A stretch of DNA of 64,000 bases from Dichotomicrobium thermohalophilum. GTDB lineage: Bacteria > Pseudomonadota > Alphaproteobacteria > Rhizobiales > Rhodomicrobiaceae. The stretch is from contig NZ_QXDF01000001.1 of NCBI RefSeq assembly GCF_003550175.1, positions 1,512,501 to 1,576,500 of the forward strand, given 5' to 3'. The notes beneath the pieces are model-generated. The model did no database searches and was not told the DNA's origin. It saw only the letters and a program-made list of their open reading frames with translations. A program made the position numbers and the translations under genes. The stretch's first letter is position 1. Each line of letters begins with the position of its first letter. Shown piece after piece: positions 1 to 6,995 of the stretch.

Positions 1-1
1 C

Positions 2-301
2 ACTTTCGGCGTCTGGCACGGCGACGAGCTGTTGCCCGTCGGCAAGGCCTATTTCGGCTTCACCGACGACGAGCTGAAGGAGCTGGACAAGTGGGTGCGG
101 AACAACACGGTGGCGCGCTTTGGTCCGGTGCGCGAGGTGGCAAAGGCGCTGGTCTTCGAGGTCGCGTTCGATTCCCTACACCCCTCGACCCGCCACAAAT
201 GTGGCCTGGCCATGCGCTTTCCCCGGATCAACCGGATTCGCTGGGACAAGCCCGCCGCCGAAGCCGATCGGCTCGAGACACTGGCGACGCTGGTTCGCTG
301 A
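2..301 (+). CDS. ATP-dependent DNA ligase, C-terminal fragment (cut by window edge)
   Basis: An open frame runs in from the left edge and ends at a TGA at 299-301, giving the last 99 residues of a protein. The fragment contains AYFGFTDDEL, a VFEVAFDSLHPSTRHK block and a final AMRFPRINRIRWDKP. That matches the OB-fold end of bacterial ATP-dependent DNA ligases of the LigB/LigC kind, which seal nicks in repair rather than replication. The catalytic lysine domain lies outside the window. In many alphaproteobacteria this gene pairs with a ligase-associated DEXH helicase, which cannot be checked here. The first in-frame ATG inside the window (32) is internal and not the real start. Confidence 0.85.
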   Translation, partial: TFGVWHGDELLPVGKAYFGFTDDELKELDKWVRNNTVARFGPVREVAKALVFEVAFDSLHPSTRHKCGLAMRFPRINRIRWDKPAAEADRLETLATLVR

Positions 302-329
302 GAAAACGCGCAAAAACCTGCGGCGCGCG

Positions 330-358
330 TTGACACTGGCGCGCCCCTCACTCATATT
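330..358 (+). promoter_or_regulatory. Candidate sigma-70-type promoter for the DEAD-box helicase
   Basis: A perfect TTGACA at 330-335 is followed after exactly 17 bases by CATATT at 353-358. It is the best promoter-like pair in the 228-base gap before the helicase. If used, it gives a leader of about 165 bases before the TTG start at 530. Alphaproteobacterial -10 boxes are loosely conserved, so the assignment rests mainly on the -35 and the spacing. Confidence 0.4.
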
Positions 359-529
359 CACGTCAATCGCCGATGGACGGCGCAGCGGCTTCTGAAGTCT
401 GGTCCCGGCGTTATCTTTAATCTCTGTCTTCTCCGATTTGCGCGCGGTGAGGACGTTTGCCTCAGTCGGGCTTGCGTTCACGATGACGTTTCGCCACTGC
501 CTGTCGCATCGGAAGAAGGTACTGATCTC

Positions 530-1768
530 TTGACGACATTTGAGCACCTTGGGCTTTCCAAGGCTCTCGCCGACGTGTTGGCTGGCTTGGACTACAGCCA
601 ACCCACTCCCATCCAACAACAAGCCATTCCGCCGCTGATGCGCGGTAAGGACATCCTGGCGCTGGCGCAGACCGGCACCGGCAAGACGGCCGCGTTTACG
701 CTGCCGATTCTGGAGCGGCTCAGCCATGACAAGCGCCCGCCGCTGCCCGGCCAGCCCAAGGCGCTGATCCTCGCGCCGACGCGCGAACTCGCTCAGCAGA
801 TCGCCGAAAGCCTGCGCAGTTATGGCCGCAAGCTCCGGCTGCGCCACGGCATCGTCGTCGGCGGCGTCGCGGCGCGTCCGCAGATCAAGGCGCTGCGCGA
901 CGGCGTTGACGTTCTGGTCGCGACAACCGGGCGGCTGCTCGATCACATCGAGCAAGGGCATGTGCGCCTGCAGAACACCGGCATCCTCGTGCTCGATGAG
1001 GCCGACCGGATGTTCGACATGGGCTTCATTCGCGACGTGCGTAAGATCGCTGCGATGATGCCGGCTGAGCGCCAGACAGCGCTCTTCTCCGCGACAATGC
1101 CGGATGAGATCGCCAAGCTCTCCCGCGAAATCCTTACGGAGCCGGTGCGGGTGGAAATCGCCGCGAAGACGCTAACGGTCGACAGGGTCCGCCAGAACGT
1201 GATGTTCGTGGAGCAGGGCGGGAAGCTCGGGGCCCTCAAGGGGCTTTTGAGCGATGCGGCCTGCGAACGCACCATCGTCTTCACCCGGACCAAACGCGGG
1301 GCTGATCGGCTTGCCCGGCAACTGATCAAGGGTGACACGACAGCCGAGGCGATTCACGGCGACAAGTCGCAGTCTGCCCGGCAGCGCGCTCTGGCCCGCT
1401 TCAGCGATGGCAAGGCACAGGTTCTTGTCGCCACGGACGTGGCTGCGCGCGGGATCGACATCGACAATGTGACCCACGTCATCAACTACGATCTGCCTGG
1501 CGAGCCGGAGAGCTACGTGCACCGAATCGGGCGGACTGCCCGTGCGGGGCTGAGCGGTACCGCGATCTCGCTTTGCACCCCGGCCGATCGCGGCAATCTC
1601 AAGGCGATCGAAAAGCTGACGCGCCGCCGGATGGACGTGATTGGCGGCGAGGCCACCCCAGGTGAAGCGCCTTCGTCATCGGCACCGGCAGCGCAGGACA
1701 AGCCTGCTGCCGCGCGGCGCCCGCGCCGGCGCAACCGGCGGCCCGCCCCTTCCCGAAACGCAGCGTAA
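530..1768 (+). CDS. rhlE: DEAD-box ATP-dependent RNA helicase (RhlE-like)
   Basis: A 412-residue cytoplasmic helicase that unwinds short RNA duplexes, typically in ribosome assembly, mRNA decay and cold adaptation. All core motifs are visible: a Q motif near residue 25, Walker A AQTGTGKT at 46-53, PTRELAQQ near 83-90, DEAD at 156-159, SAT, then in the second domain IVFTRTKRGADRL, VLVATDVAARGID and HRIGRTARAG. Motif Ib reads TTGRLLD where TPGRLLD is usual. The C-terminal tail from about residue 375 is basic and Pro/Ala/Arg-rich, as in RhlE proteins that bind RNA through the tail. The start is a TTG at 530 with GGAAGAAGG about 10 bases upstream. A cold-shock protein gene and infA follow on the same strand. 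Confidence 0.93.
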   Translation: MTTFEHLGLSKALADVLAGLDYSQPTPIQQQAIPPLMRGKDILALAQTGTGKTAAFTLPILERLSHDKRPPLPGQPKALILAPTRELAQQIAESLRSYGRKLRLRHGIVVGGVAARPQIKALRDGVDVLVATTGRLLDHIEQGHVRLQNTGILVLDEADRMFDMGFIRDVRKIAAMMPAERQTALFSATMPDEIAKLSREILTEPVRVEIAAKTLTVDRVRQNVMFVEQGGKLGALKGLLSDAACERTIVFTRTKRGADRLARQLIKGDTTAEAIHGDKSQSARQRALARFSDGKAQVLVATDVAARGIDIDNVTHVINYDLPGEPESYVHRIGRTARAGLSGTAISLCTPADRGNLKAIEKLTRRRMDVIGGEATPGEAPSSSAPAAQDKPAAARRPRRRNRRPAPSRNAA

Positions 1769-1853
1769 CGACGGCCGAGACAATGAGAGACGGCCGGCGG
1801 GGCGCGCGATATCCCCATCCCAATTCCACTCAACAGGCAAAGGAGAACTTGAT

Positions 1854-2060
1854 ATGCCGAGCGGAACCGTAAAATTCTTCAACACGCAGAAGGGCTATGG
1901 TTTTATTCAGCCCGACGAGGGCGGCAAGGATGTGTTCGTGCACATCAGCGCCGTTGAACGGGCGGGTATTCCGAACCCAGATGAAGGACAGCGTTTGAAC
2001 TACGAACTGGAACAGGACCGTCAGGGCCGCACCGCGGCGACGAACCTCCGGGTCGAGTAA
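1854..2060 (+). CDS. csp: Cold-shock protein (CspA family)
   Basis: A 68-residue single cold-shock domain that acts as an RNA chaperone, melting mRNA secondary structure and binding single-stranded nucleic acid. RNP1 reads GYGFIQPD and RNP2 reads VFVHIS, both intact, and the length is normal for a one-domain Csp. The start is ATG at 1854 with a strong AAAGGAGA ribosome site ending about 7 bases upstream; a longer in-frame opening from 1641 lies inside the helicase gene and is not used. The gene sits 85 bases downstream of the helicase and 102 bases upstream of infA, so cotranscription is possible. Confidence 0.95.
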   Translation: MPSGTVKFFNTQKGYGFIQPDEGGKDVFVHISAVERAGIPNPDEGQRLNYELEQDRQGRTAATNLRVE

Positions 2061-2162
2061 CGCACCGGCGGGCTGGTGATCGCGCCTTGCGATGATCGCC
2101 GGCCCGGCCGCCCGCTTACTGGTGTGCAGCGGCGCGGCGGTCCGCAAACATCAGGAGTGCCA

Positions 2163-2435
2163 ATGGCAAAGGAAGAAGTCCTCGAATTTGAAGGCGTCGT
2201 GAACGACGTGCTGCCCGACGGGCGTTTCCGCGTCCAACTCGACAACGGGCACGAGATCATCGCCTACACGGCCGGGCGCATGAAGCGTAACCGCATCCGC
2301 ACCATTGCGGGCGACCGCGTCACCGTGGAGATGACCCCGTACGACCTGGACAAAGGGCGTATCGTTTTCCGCCACAAGACCGATACCGGACCGGGCCCCT
2401 CGGGTGGCCAGCGCCGTCCACCGCGCCGGCGATAA
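2163..2435 (+). CDS. infA: Translation initiation factor IF-1
   Basis: A 90-residue S1/OB-fold factor that occupies the ribosomal A site during initiation and assists IF-2 and IF-3. The sequence has the typical opening [11 protein letters not shown] and the conserved core [22 protein letters not shown]-type segment (here starting QLDNGHE), then [19 protein letters not shown] Gly/Pro/Arg-rich extension of about 17 residues follows the canonical end (KTDTGPGP...PPRRR), longer than in E. coli IF-1 (72 residues) but common in alphaproteobacteria, some of which carry more than one infA-like gene. The start is ATG at 2163 with AGGAGTG just upstream. Confidence 0.93.
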   Translation: MAKEEVLEFEGVVNDVLPDGRFRVQLDNGHEIIAYTAGRMKRNRIRTIAGDRVTVEMTPYDLDKGRIVFRHKTDTGPGPSGGQRRPPRRR

Positions 2436-2520
2436 AAGACGCGCCTCAGAGGCAAGGTTGCTTCAATAGCACGCTGCAAAACGGATGGCCGCGCTCGGAG
2501 CCGTGTAGTATCGTGATCGC

Positions 2521-3159
2521 ATGACCTGTCCCGAATACGGGCTGGGCGAGCGTATCGCCGACGGAATCATTCACGTTTTAGGTGTCGGCGGCAGCCTGAT
2601 CGCCGTGGCCATACTCATCGCGATCGCGGTTTCGACGCTTCCCCTTGGCGTGACCGCGAGCCTTGCGGTTTACGGTCTGGCGATGATTGCGATGTTCGGC
2701 TTTTCGGCCGCCTATCATCTCGTTCCGCTGCCGGATTGGAAGCTGTTTTTGCGCAAGCTCGACCAGGCCGCAATCTTCATCAAGATCGCCGGCACGTATA
2801 CACCATTCGCGCTCGTCAAGATGGGCGGCTTTGCTGGCTATACGCTGTTCAGCGTGGTCTGGGCGGTGGCTCTGTCCGGGGCGGCGGCCAAGCTGTTCAT
2901 CGAGCCCAAGCGTGACTGGTTTTCGGTCCCGCTTTATCTGGCTCTGGGATGGGCCGGGCTGGCCGCGATCCAACCGTTGGTGATGTCGGTGCCGACCGAG
3001 TCGCTGATCCTGCTCGGGGTCGGCGGCGCAATCTACACCGTTGGCGTGCTGTTCCACATATGGGATAGCCTGCCTTATCAGAATGCAATCTGGCACTTGT
3101 TCGTGCTGGCGGGGACGGCCTGCCACTTCGCGGCTGTTACGCTGGCGGTGTTTGACTGA
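2521..3159 (+). CDS. Hemolysin III family membrane protein (PAQR superfamily)
   Basis: A 212-residue inner-membrane protein with about seven hydrophobic segments. It carries the family's conserved elements: an early GxxxHxxG-type segment (DGIIHVLGVGG), YGLAMIAMFGFSAAYHL, KLDQAAIFIKIAGTYTPF, and a C-terminal HIWDSLPYQNAIWHLFVLAGTACHF. The His and Asp residues in these elements match the metal-site pattern of PAQR/hemolysin III proteins. The family name comes from a Bacillus cereus hemolysin; in most bacteria the function is unknown, with proposals of membrane lipid hydrolase activity, so haemolysis should not be assumed. The 3' end overlaps the convergent modC gene by 23 bases. Confidence 0.9.
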   Translation: MTCPEYGLGERIADGIIHVLGVGGSLIAVAILIAIAVSTLPLGVTASLAVYGLAMIAMFGFSAAYHLVPLPDWKLFLRKLDQAAIFIKIAGTYTPFALVKMGGFAGYTLFSVVWAVALSGAAAKLFIEPKRDWFSVPLYLALGWAGLAAIQPLVMSVPTESLILLGVGGAIYTVGVLFHIWDSLPYQNAIWHLFVLAGTACHFAAVTLAVFD

Positions 3160-4258
3160 TCTCGCCCATTGCTGAGAGGGACTTGCGGTCGAAGGTCACC
3201 GCCTTGACGATGGCGTAGATGGGCGTGCCGGGCGCCAGGCCGAGTTCCGCGACCGTCTTGCGGGTGATGCGCGAACGCAGGCTCGCCCCGCCAATGTCGA
3301 CCAGCGTTTCAGCGAAGGCGGTATCCGGCTCCTCCACGATTTCGCGGATGGTCCCGCGCAGGACATTGCGCGCGCTGATGCCCGATGGGCGCTGGGTTGC
3401 CAGCATCACGTCGCGGGCGCGCACGCGCAGCCGGACCTGCGCTCCTACCGCTACGTCTGTGCGGGGCGCTTCAATCCGTTGCCCGGCATGGTCGAGCATG
3501 GTGAGCTGGTAGGCGTCATTGTGGCCGATGACCGTTGCTGTCAGCACGGCACCGGCCTCGAAGCGGCCGGTCTCCGGGTAGAGGTCCAGCCGCGTCAGCA
3601 CATCGGCCACTGCGCCTTGCGCTGCCACGCGCCCCTCCGAGAGGACCAGCATCCTGTCGGCCAGCCGCGTGACCTCTGCCATGTTGTGCGTTACGTAGAT
3701 GGTCGGTACGCGGAACACGCCCGGTAGCCGCTCGATATAGGGCAGGATATCGGCCTTGCGCTTTTCATCGAGCGAGGCGAGCGGCTCATCCATCAGCATC
3801 AGGCGCGGGTGGGCAAGCAGCGCCCGGCCCAGCGCGACGCGCTGGCGCTCGCCGCCTGAAAGTTCCGTCGTGCGCCGATTGAGCAGCGGGCCGAGATCAA
3901 GACTGTCGACGACATCGTCGAACCGGATCGCGCAGCCGTCGCCCGCGCGGCGCGCGCTGTAGCGCAGATTGCCGGCGACCGAGAGATGTGCGAACAACCG
4001 CGCATCCTGAAAGACGTAGCCAATCCCGCGCCGATGCGGTGGCACGGTCCGCCCGTTGTCGTCCTGCCAAACCTCCTCGCCGAAGCGTACGACGCCGCGC
4101 GCGCGCTTTTCCAGCCCGCTGATGATGCGCAAAAGCGTGCTCTTGCCGGAGCCGCTCGCGCCAAACAGCGCCGTCACGCCGTCAAGTGGCAGCGCGCAAT
4201 CAACGTCAAGCGTGAACGCCGAAAAGGCGATATTCACATCGCAGTGCAGGGTGGTCAC
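3137..4258 (-). CDS. modC: Molybdate ABC transporter ATP-binding protein
   Basis: A 373-residue ATPase that powers molybdate import with ModB. Visible motifs are Walker A GASGSGKST (about residues 33-41), signature LSGGERQRVALGRALL, Walker B LMLMDEP and the switch His in TIYVTHN. The C-terminal part (from about residue 295) is a MOP/TOBE molybdate-binding domain, which marks ModC rather than a sulfate or sugar ATPase. Translation begins at GTG 4258, overlapping the modB stop by 4 bases, so the two are translationally coupled. The gene's 3' end overlaps the hemolysin III gene on the other strand by 23 bases. Confidence 0.95.
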   Translation of the reverse strand: MTTLHCDVNIAFSAFTLDVDCALPLDGVTALFGASGSGKSTLLRIISGLEKRARGVVRFGEEVWQDDNGRTVPPHRRGIGYVFQDARLFAHLSVAGNLRYSARRAGDGCAIRFDDVVDSLDLGPLLNRRTTELSGGERQRVALGRALLAHPRLMLMDEPLASLDEKRKADILPYIERLPGVFRVPTIYVTHNMAEVTRLADRMLVLSEGRVAAQGAVADVLTRLDLYPETGRFEAGAVLTATVIGHNDAYQLTMLDHAGQRIEAPRTDVAVGAQVRLRVRARDVMLATQRPSGISARNVLRGTIREIVEEPDTAFAETLVDIGGASLRSRITRKTVAELGLAPGTPIYAIVKAVTFDRKSLSAMGEISQTPPA

Positions 4259-4941
4259 CGCTGCCCTCCCGCATGGATCGGGAAGCGCCGGTTCACCGCA
4301 TAGACGAGCAGCAGCACCAGGAACGAGAAGATCAGCAGGATCGCGGAGAGGAGGTGCGCGTCGGCATAGTTGATCGTCTCGACATGCTCATAGATGGCGA
4401 TGGAGATCACCCGCGTCTCGCCGGGGATGTTGCCCCCTACCATGAGCACGACACCGAACTCGCCCATCGTATGCGCGAAAGTCAGCACCGTGGCCGTGAG
4501 ATACCCGCGCAGTGCCAAGGGCGACGCGACCGTGAAAAAGGCATCAAGCGGCGAGGCGCGCAGCATCGCGGCGGCCTCAAGCGGTCCGCGCCCGAGCGTT
4601 TCAAACGCGGCCTGAAGCGGCTGGACAGTGAAGGGCAGCGAGTAGATGACCGACGCCACGACAAGGCCAGTGAAGGAAAAGGTCAGTGCCGAGCCGGTGA
4701 TGTCGACCCACAGGCCGCCAAGCGCGGCATTCGGACTGAGGAAGACAAGCAGATAGAAGCCCAGGACTGTCGGCGGCAGCACCAGAGGCAGCGCCGTGAT
4801 CGCCTCGATACTGGACTTCAGCCGGGACCTGGTGAAAGCCAGCCACCACGCCAGCGGCGTCCCCAGCAGGAGCAGCAACGCGGTCGTGACCGCGGAAAGC
4901 TGAACGGTGAGCCAGAGCGGGCCCAAATCCGGCAGGCTCAT
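4255..4941 (-). CDS. modB: Molybdate ABC transporter permease
   Basis: A 228-residue inner-membrane permease with about five membrane segments and the EAA-type loop that docks on ModC, seen as LEAAAMLRASPLDAFFTVASPLALRG. The segment ALPLVLPPTVLGFYLL is typical of ModB. The start was placed at ATG 4941 (MSLPDLGPLW): this is where homology begins and lies 4 bases after the modA stop. The frame continues upstream to 5043, but that stretch lies inside modA and encodes a basic, non-membrane sequence. The gene belongs to the modABC unit and overlaps modC by 4 bases. Confidence 0.94.
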   Translation of the reverse strand: MSLPDLGPLWLTVQLSAVTTALLLLLGTPLAWWLAFTRSRLKSSIEAITALPLVLPPTVLGFYLLVFLSPNAALGGLWVDITGSALTFSFTGLVVASVIYSLPFTVQPLQAAFETLGRGPLEAAAMLRASPLDAFFTVASPLALRGYLTATVLTFAHTMGEFGVVLMVGGNIPGETRVISIAIYEHVETINYADAHLLSAILLIFSFLVLLLVYAVNRRFPIHAGGQR

Positions 4942-4945
4942 GCGC

Positions 4946-5731
4946 TCACTCCACCGCGTAACCGAAGCGCTTGATGACGTCGCGTGCCGCTTCGGAGCGC
5001 AGGAAGTCCGCGAAGGCTCGTGCAGCCGCGTTGTCCGTCCCATGTTTCAGCAGGACGGCATCCTGCCGGATCGGATCATGGGCCTTAGCGGGCACGTCCC
5101 AGTGGCTGCCAGGCTGTTCGTTCCGTGGGCTGACCACATAGGACTTTGCAACAAAGCCGAGCTGCGCGTTTTGCGTGGCGACCATCGAGAAGGTCTGGCC
5201 GATGTTCTGGCCCATCACGATCCGGTCGGCCAGCGCGTCCCACAAGTCGTAATGCTGGAGCGTCTGTTTGGCGGCGAGGCCGTAGGGCGCGAGATCCGGG
5301 TTGGCGATGGCGAGGTTGTCGAAGGTCCCGTTCTTCAGCGTCTGTAGCCCGTCGGCTGCGACACCTTCAGGGCGCGGGCTCCACAGCACGATTTGCCCGA
5401 CGGCGTAGGTAAAACGCGAGCCGGGGACCGCCTCGCCTTCCGCCGCCAGCCGCTCTGGGCGGGCCTGATCGGCGGCGAGGAAAACATCGAACGGCGCGCC
5501 GTTCTTGATCTGGGCGTAGAGCTTGCCCGTGGAGCCGGTGGTCACGGTAAGGCTGTTGCCGCTGGTCTCTTCGAACATGGTTTCGAGTTCTTCGGCGACC
5601 TCTTGAAAATTGGCGGCCACGGCCACGATAGCCTCGCCTGCGCGCGCTGATGCCGGTGCGGCAGTGATGATGATCGCGGCAAGGCCGACAAGCCAAAACC
5701 GGCATGGGGCGCCGAAAAACCTCTCGCTCAT
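4946..5731 (-). CDS. modA: Molybdate-binding periplasmic protein
   Basis: A 261-residue periplasmic substrate-binding protein. Residues 1-32 form a signal peptide (basic start, hydrophobic core WLVGLAAIIITAAPASA, cut near ASARA/GE). The mature protein opens AIVAVAANFQEVAEEL and has GSTGKLYAQIKNGAPFDVFLAAD, the classic ModA oxyanion-binding segment with Ser and Gly backbone ligands, and a later APYGLAAKQTL. It is the first structural gene of the mod set; the Mo-box-like palindrome lies 28 bases before its ATG. Molybdate imported this way supplies molybdenum cofactor enzymes, none of which lie in this window. Confidence 0.95.
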   Translation of the reverse strand: MSERFFGAPCRFWLVGLAAIIITAAPASARAGEAIVAVAANFQEVAEELETMFEETSGNSLTVTTGSTGKLYAQIKNGAPFDVFLAADQARPERLAAEGEAVPGSRFTYAVGQIVLWSPRPEGVAADGLQTLKNGTFDNLAIANPDLAPYGLAAKQTLQHYDLWDALADRIVMGQNIGQTFSMVATQNAQLGFVAKSYVVSPRNEQPGSHWDVPAKAHDPIRQDAVLLKHGTDNAAARAFADFLRSEAARDVIKRFGYAVE

Positions 5732-5758
5732 GACTCCCTCCCGACGTGTCTCCTCGTC

Positions 5759-5782
5759 CGTTATGTCCGAGGAAACATATCG
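5759..5782. promoter_or_regulatory. Candidate Mo-box (ModE-type operator) upstream of modA
   Basis: Half-sites CGTTATGT (5759-5766) and ACATATCG (5775-5782) form an inverted repeat with an 8-base centre and one mismatch. The known ModE operator is built from CG-N-TATATA-like half sites, and this matches in sequence, symmetry and position. It sits between the modE-like gene and modA, where binding would shut off modABC when molybdate is plentiful. Confidence 0.6.
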
Positions 5783-5804
5783 GCTTGGTCAGCGTGGCGC
5801 AACG

Positions 5805-6176
5805 TTATTTCTGCTCGGACATATCGCGCAGCAGCGCGCGCATCTCGCGCATCTCCTCCTCGACTGCCTCGGCGGCCTTGACCTCCATGCGCCGGTAGTG
5901 CGCCAGCACCTGCTCGCCCGTTTCGGTCAGCCTTGCGCCGCCCTGGCTGCGCCCGCCCCGGCTCGTCTCCACCAGCGGCTGCTGGAAACGGGCGTTCATG
6001 GTGTCGACCAGCAGCCAGGCGCGTTTGTAGCTCATGTTCATGCGCCGGCCGGCCGCGGCGATGGAGCCGGTTTCACGTATGCCCTCGAGGATTTCGGCCT
6101 TGCCCGGCCCGATGGCGAAGTCCGGATCGAGAAAGACGCGCAGCCGGATCCCGGCCTTGTTCAGTTTGGACGGCAT
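5805..6176 (-). CDS. modE: ModE-family winged-helix regulator (DNA-binding domain only)
   Basis: A 123-residue protein with the LysR-like winged helix of ModE: FAIGPGKAEILEGIRETGSIAAAGRRMNMSYKRAW covers the recognition helix, followed by GGRSQGGARLTETGEQVLAHYR. ModE proper has about 260 residues with two molybdate-binding domains at the C-terminus; these are missing here, so molybdate sensing must be absent or come from another protein. Such short forms are common in alphaproteobacteria. The start at ATG 6176 (MPSKLNKAG) was chosen because the upstream frame to 6338 is low-quality and would run into the hsp20 promoter. The gene is directly upstream of modA on the same strand, 73 bases away. 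Confidence 0.85.
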   Translation of the reverse strand: MPSKLNKAGIRLRVFLDPDFAIGPGKAEILEGIRETGSIAAAGRRMNMSYKRAWLLVDTMNARFQQPLVETSRGGRSQGGARLTETGEQVLAHYRRMEVKAAEAVEEEMREMRALLRDMSEQK

Positions 6177-6294
6177 GAACCGCACCGTCGCCCGATCCGG
6201 AAGCGCGCGCAAGACATTCGTCCTGCCCTTCCTCGGCCCCGATTGGGGCCGTTGACGACTGCGCGAGAACGCCGCATATGAAAAATGGATGCTT

Positions 6295-6319
6295 GGAACG
6301 CAGTTGCGAATGTTGCGTT
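6295..6319 (+). promoter_or_regulatory. EcfG-type general stress promoter for hsp20
   Basis: GGAAC at 6295-6299 and CGTT at 6316-6319 are separated by exactly 16 bases, which is the consensus for the alphaproteobacterial general stress sigma factor EcfG (GGAAC-N16/17-CGTT). The pair ends 36 bases before the hsp20 ATG, a normal leader length. No sigma-70-like pair of similar quality lies closer to the gene. Confidence 0.7.
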
Positions 6320-6355
6320 TACTGAGAGCACAACACACGGAAAGGAGGGATATTC

Positions 6356-6853
6356 ATGGTGTGGAATCCATTGATGCCGAGTAATCGCTCTACGGCGGTT
6401 CGCCGCGACCGCGAGGATGATCCCTTCGCGCTGATGCGCCGCGAGATGGACCGGGTTTTCGATGACTTCATGCGCGGGTTCGGGACGCCGGGGCCCACTC
6501 TGCCCGAAGGCGTGCTCTCGCCACGTGTGAATGTCGTGGAAAACGAACAGGGTCTGGAAATCACCGCCGAGCTTCCCGGCGTCGACCAGAAGGACATCGA
6601 GCTGGACCTGAGCGAGGGCATTCTGACGCTCAAGGCCGAGCACAAGGAGGACAAGGAGGAAAAAGACGAGAACCAGCGTTACCACGTGGTCGAGCGCGCC
6701 TACGGCACGTTCATGCGCCGCTTCGCGATCCCCTTTGAGCCTGATCAGGATAAGGTCGAGGCGAGCTTTGACAACGGCGTACTGAAGGTGTCTATCCCGC
6801 GTTCGCCGGAAGCCGAGAAACAGACCCGCAAGATCCAGATCAAGAGCAGCTGA
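6356..6853 (+). CDS. Small heat-shock protein (Hsp20 / alpha-crystallin family)
   Basis: A 165-residue ATP-independent holdase that captures unfolding proteins as oligomers in the cytoplasm. The N-terminal region contains DDPFALMRREMDRVFDDFMRGFG. The alpha-crystallin domain spans about residues 50-150, opening PRVNVVENEQGLEITAELPGV and ending AIPFEPDQDKVEASFDNGVLKVSIPRSP, with the usual GVLKV motif. The tail has KIQI, matching the IxI/V anchoring motif. A cluster of Lys/Glu/Asp (HKEDKEEKDENQR, about 98-110) makes the loop very charged. The start is ATG 6356 with GAAAGGAGGG immediately upstream. Confidence 0.95.
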   Translation: MVWNPLMPSNRSTAVRRDREDDPFALMRREMDRVFDDFMRGFGTPGPTLPEGVLSPRVNVVENEQGLEITAELPGVDQKDIELDLSEGILTLKAEHKEDKEEKDENQRYHVVERAYGTFMRRFAIPFEPDQDKVEASFDNGVLKVSIPRSPEAEKQTRKIQIKSS

Positions 6854-6863
6854 GGCTGCTGCT

Positions 6864-6898
6864 GGCGGGCGTGGCGTCGGTGTGGCGCTGCGCCCGCC
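6864..6898 (+). terminator. Hairpin downstream of hsp20
   Basis: GGCGGGCG at 6864-6871 pairs perfectly with CGCCCGCC at 6891-6898 around a 19-base loop, starting 11 bases after the hsp20 stop. There is no T run behind it, so it may act as a factor-dependent terminator or protect the 3' end of the mRNA. Confidence 0.4.
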
Positions 6899-6951
6899 GT
6901 CCGTGATCGGTTGACAGACATCAAAGCCCGGGCGCATCCCTTTCCCCATCA

Positions 6952-6960
6952 TGCTATAAT
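6952..6960 (+). promoter_or_regulatory. Extended -10 promoter element upstream of the universal stress gene
   Basis: TGCTATAAT matches the extended -10 consensus TGnTATAAT perfectly and lies 35 bases before the ATG at 6996. No convincing -35 is present at 17 bases; a TTGACA at 6911-6916 is too far away (38 bases) to pair with it. Extended -10 promoters can work without a -35. Confidence 0.45.
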
Positions 6961-6995
6961 CCGGTGCATAAAAGCACACCCCAAGGGAGCGCCTC

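Noticed and set aside
6911-6960. TTGACA at 6911 paired with TATAAT at 6955 as one promoter
   Set aside because: The spacing is 38 bases, far from the usual 16-18; only the extended -10 was kept.
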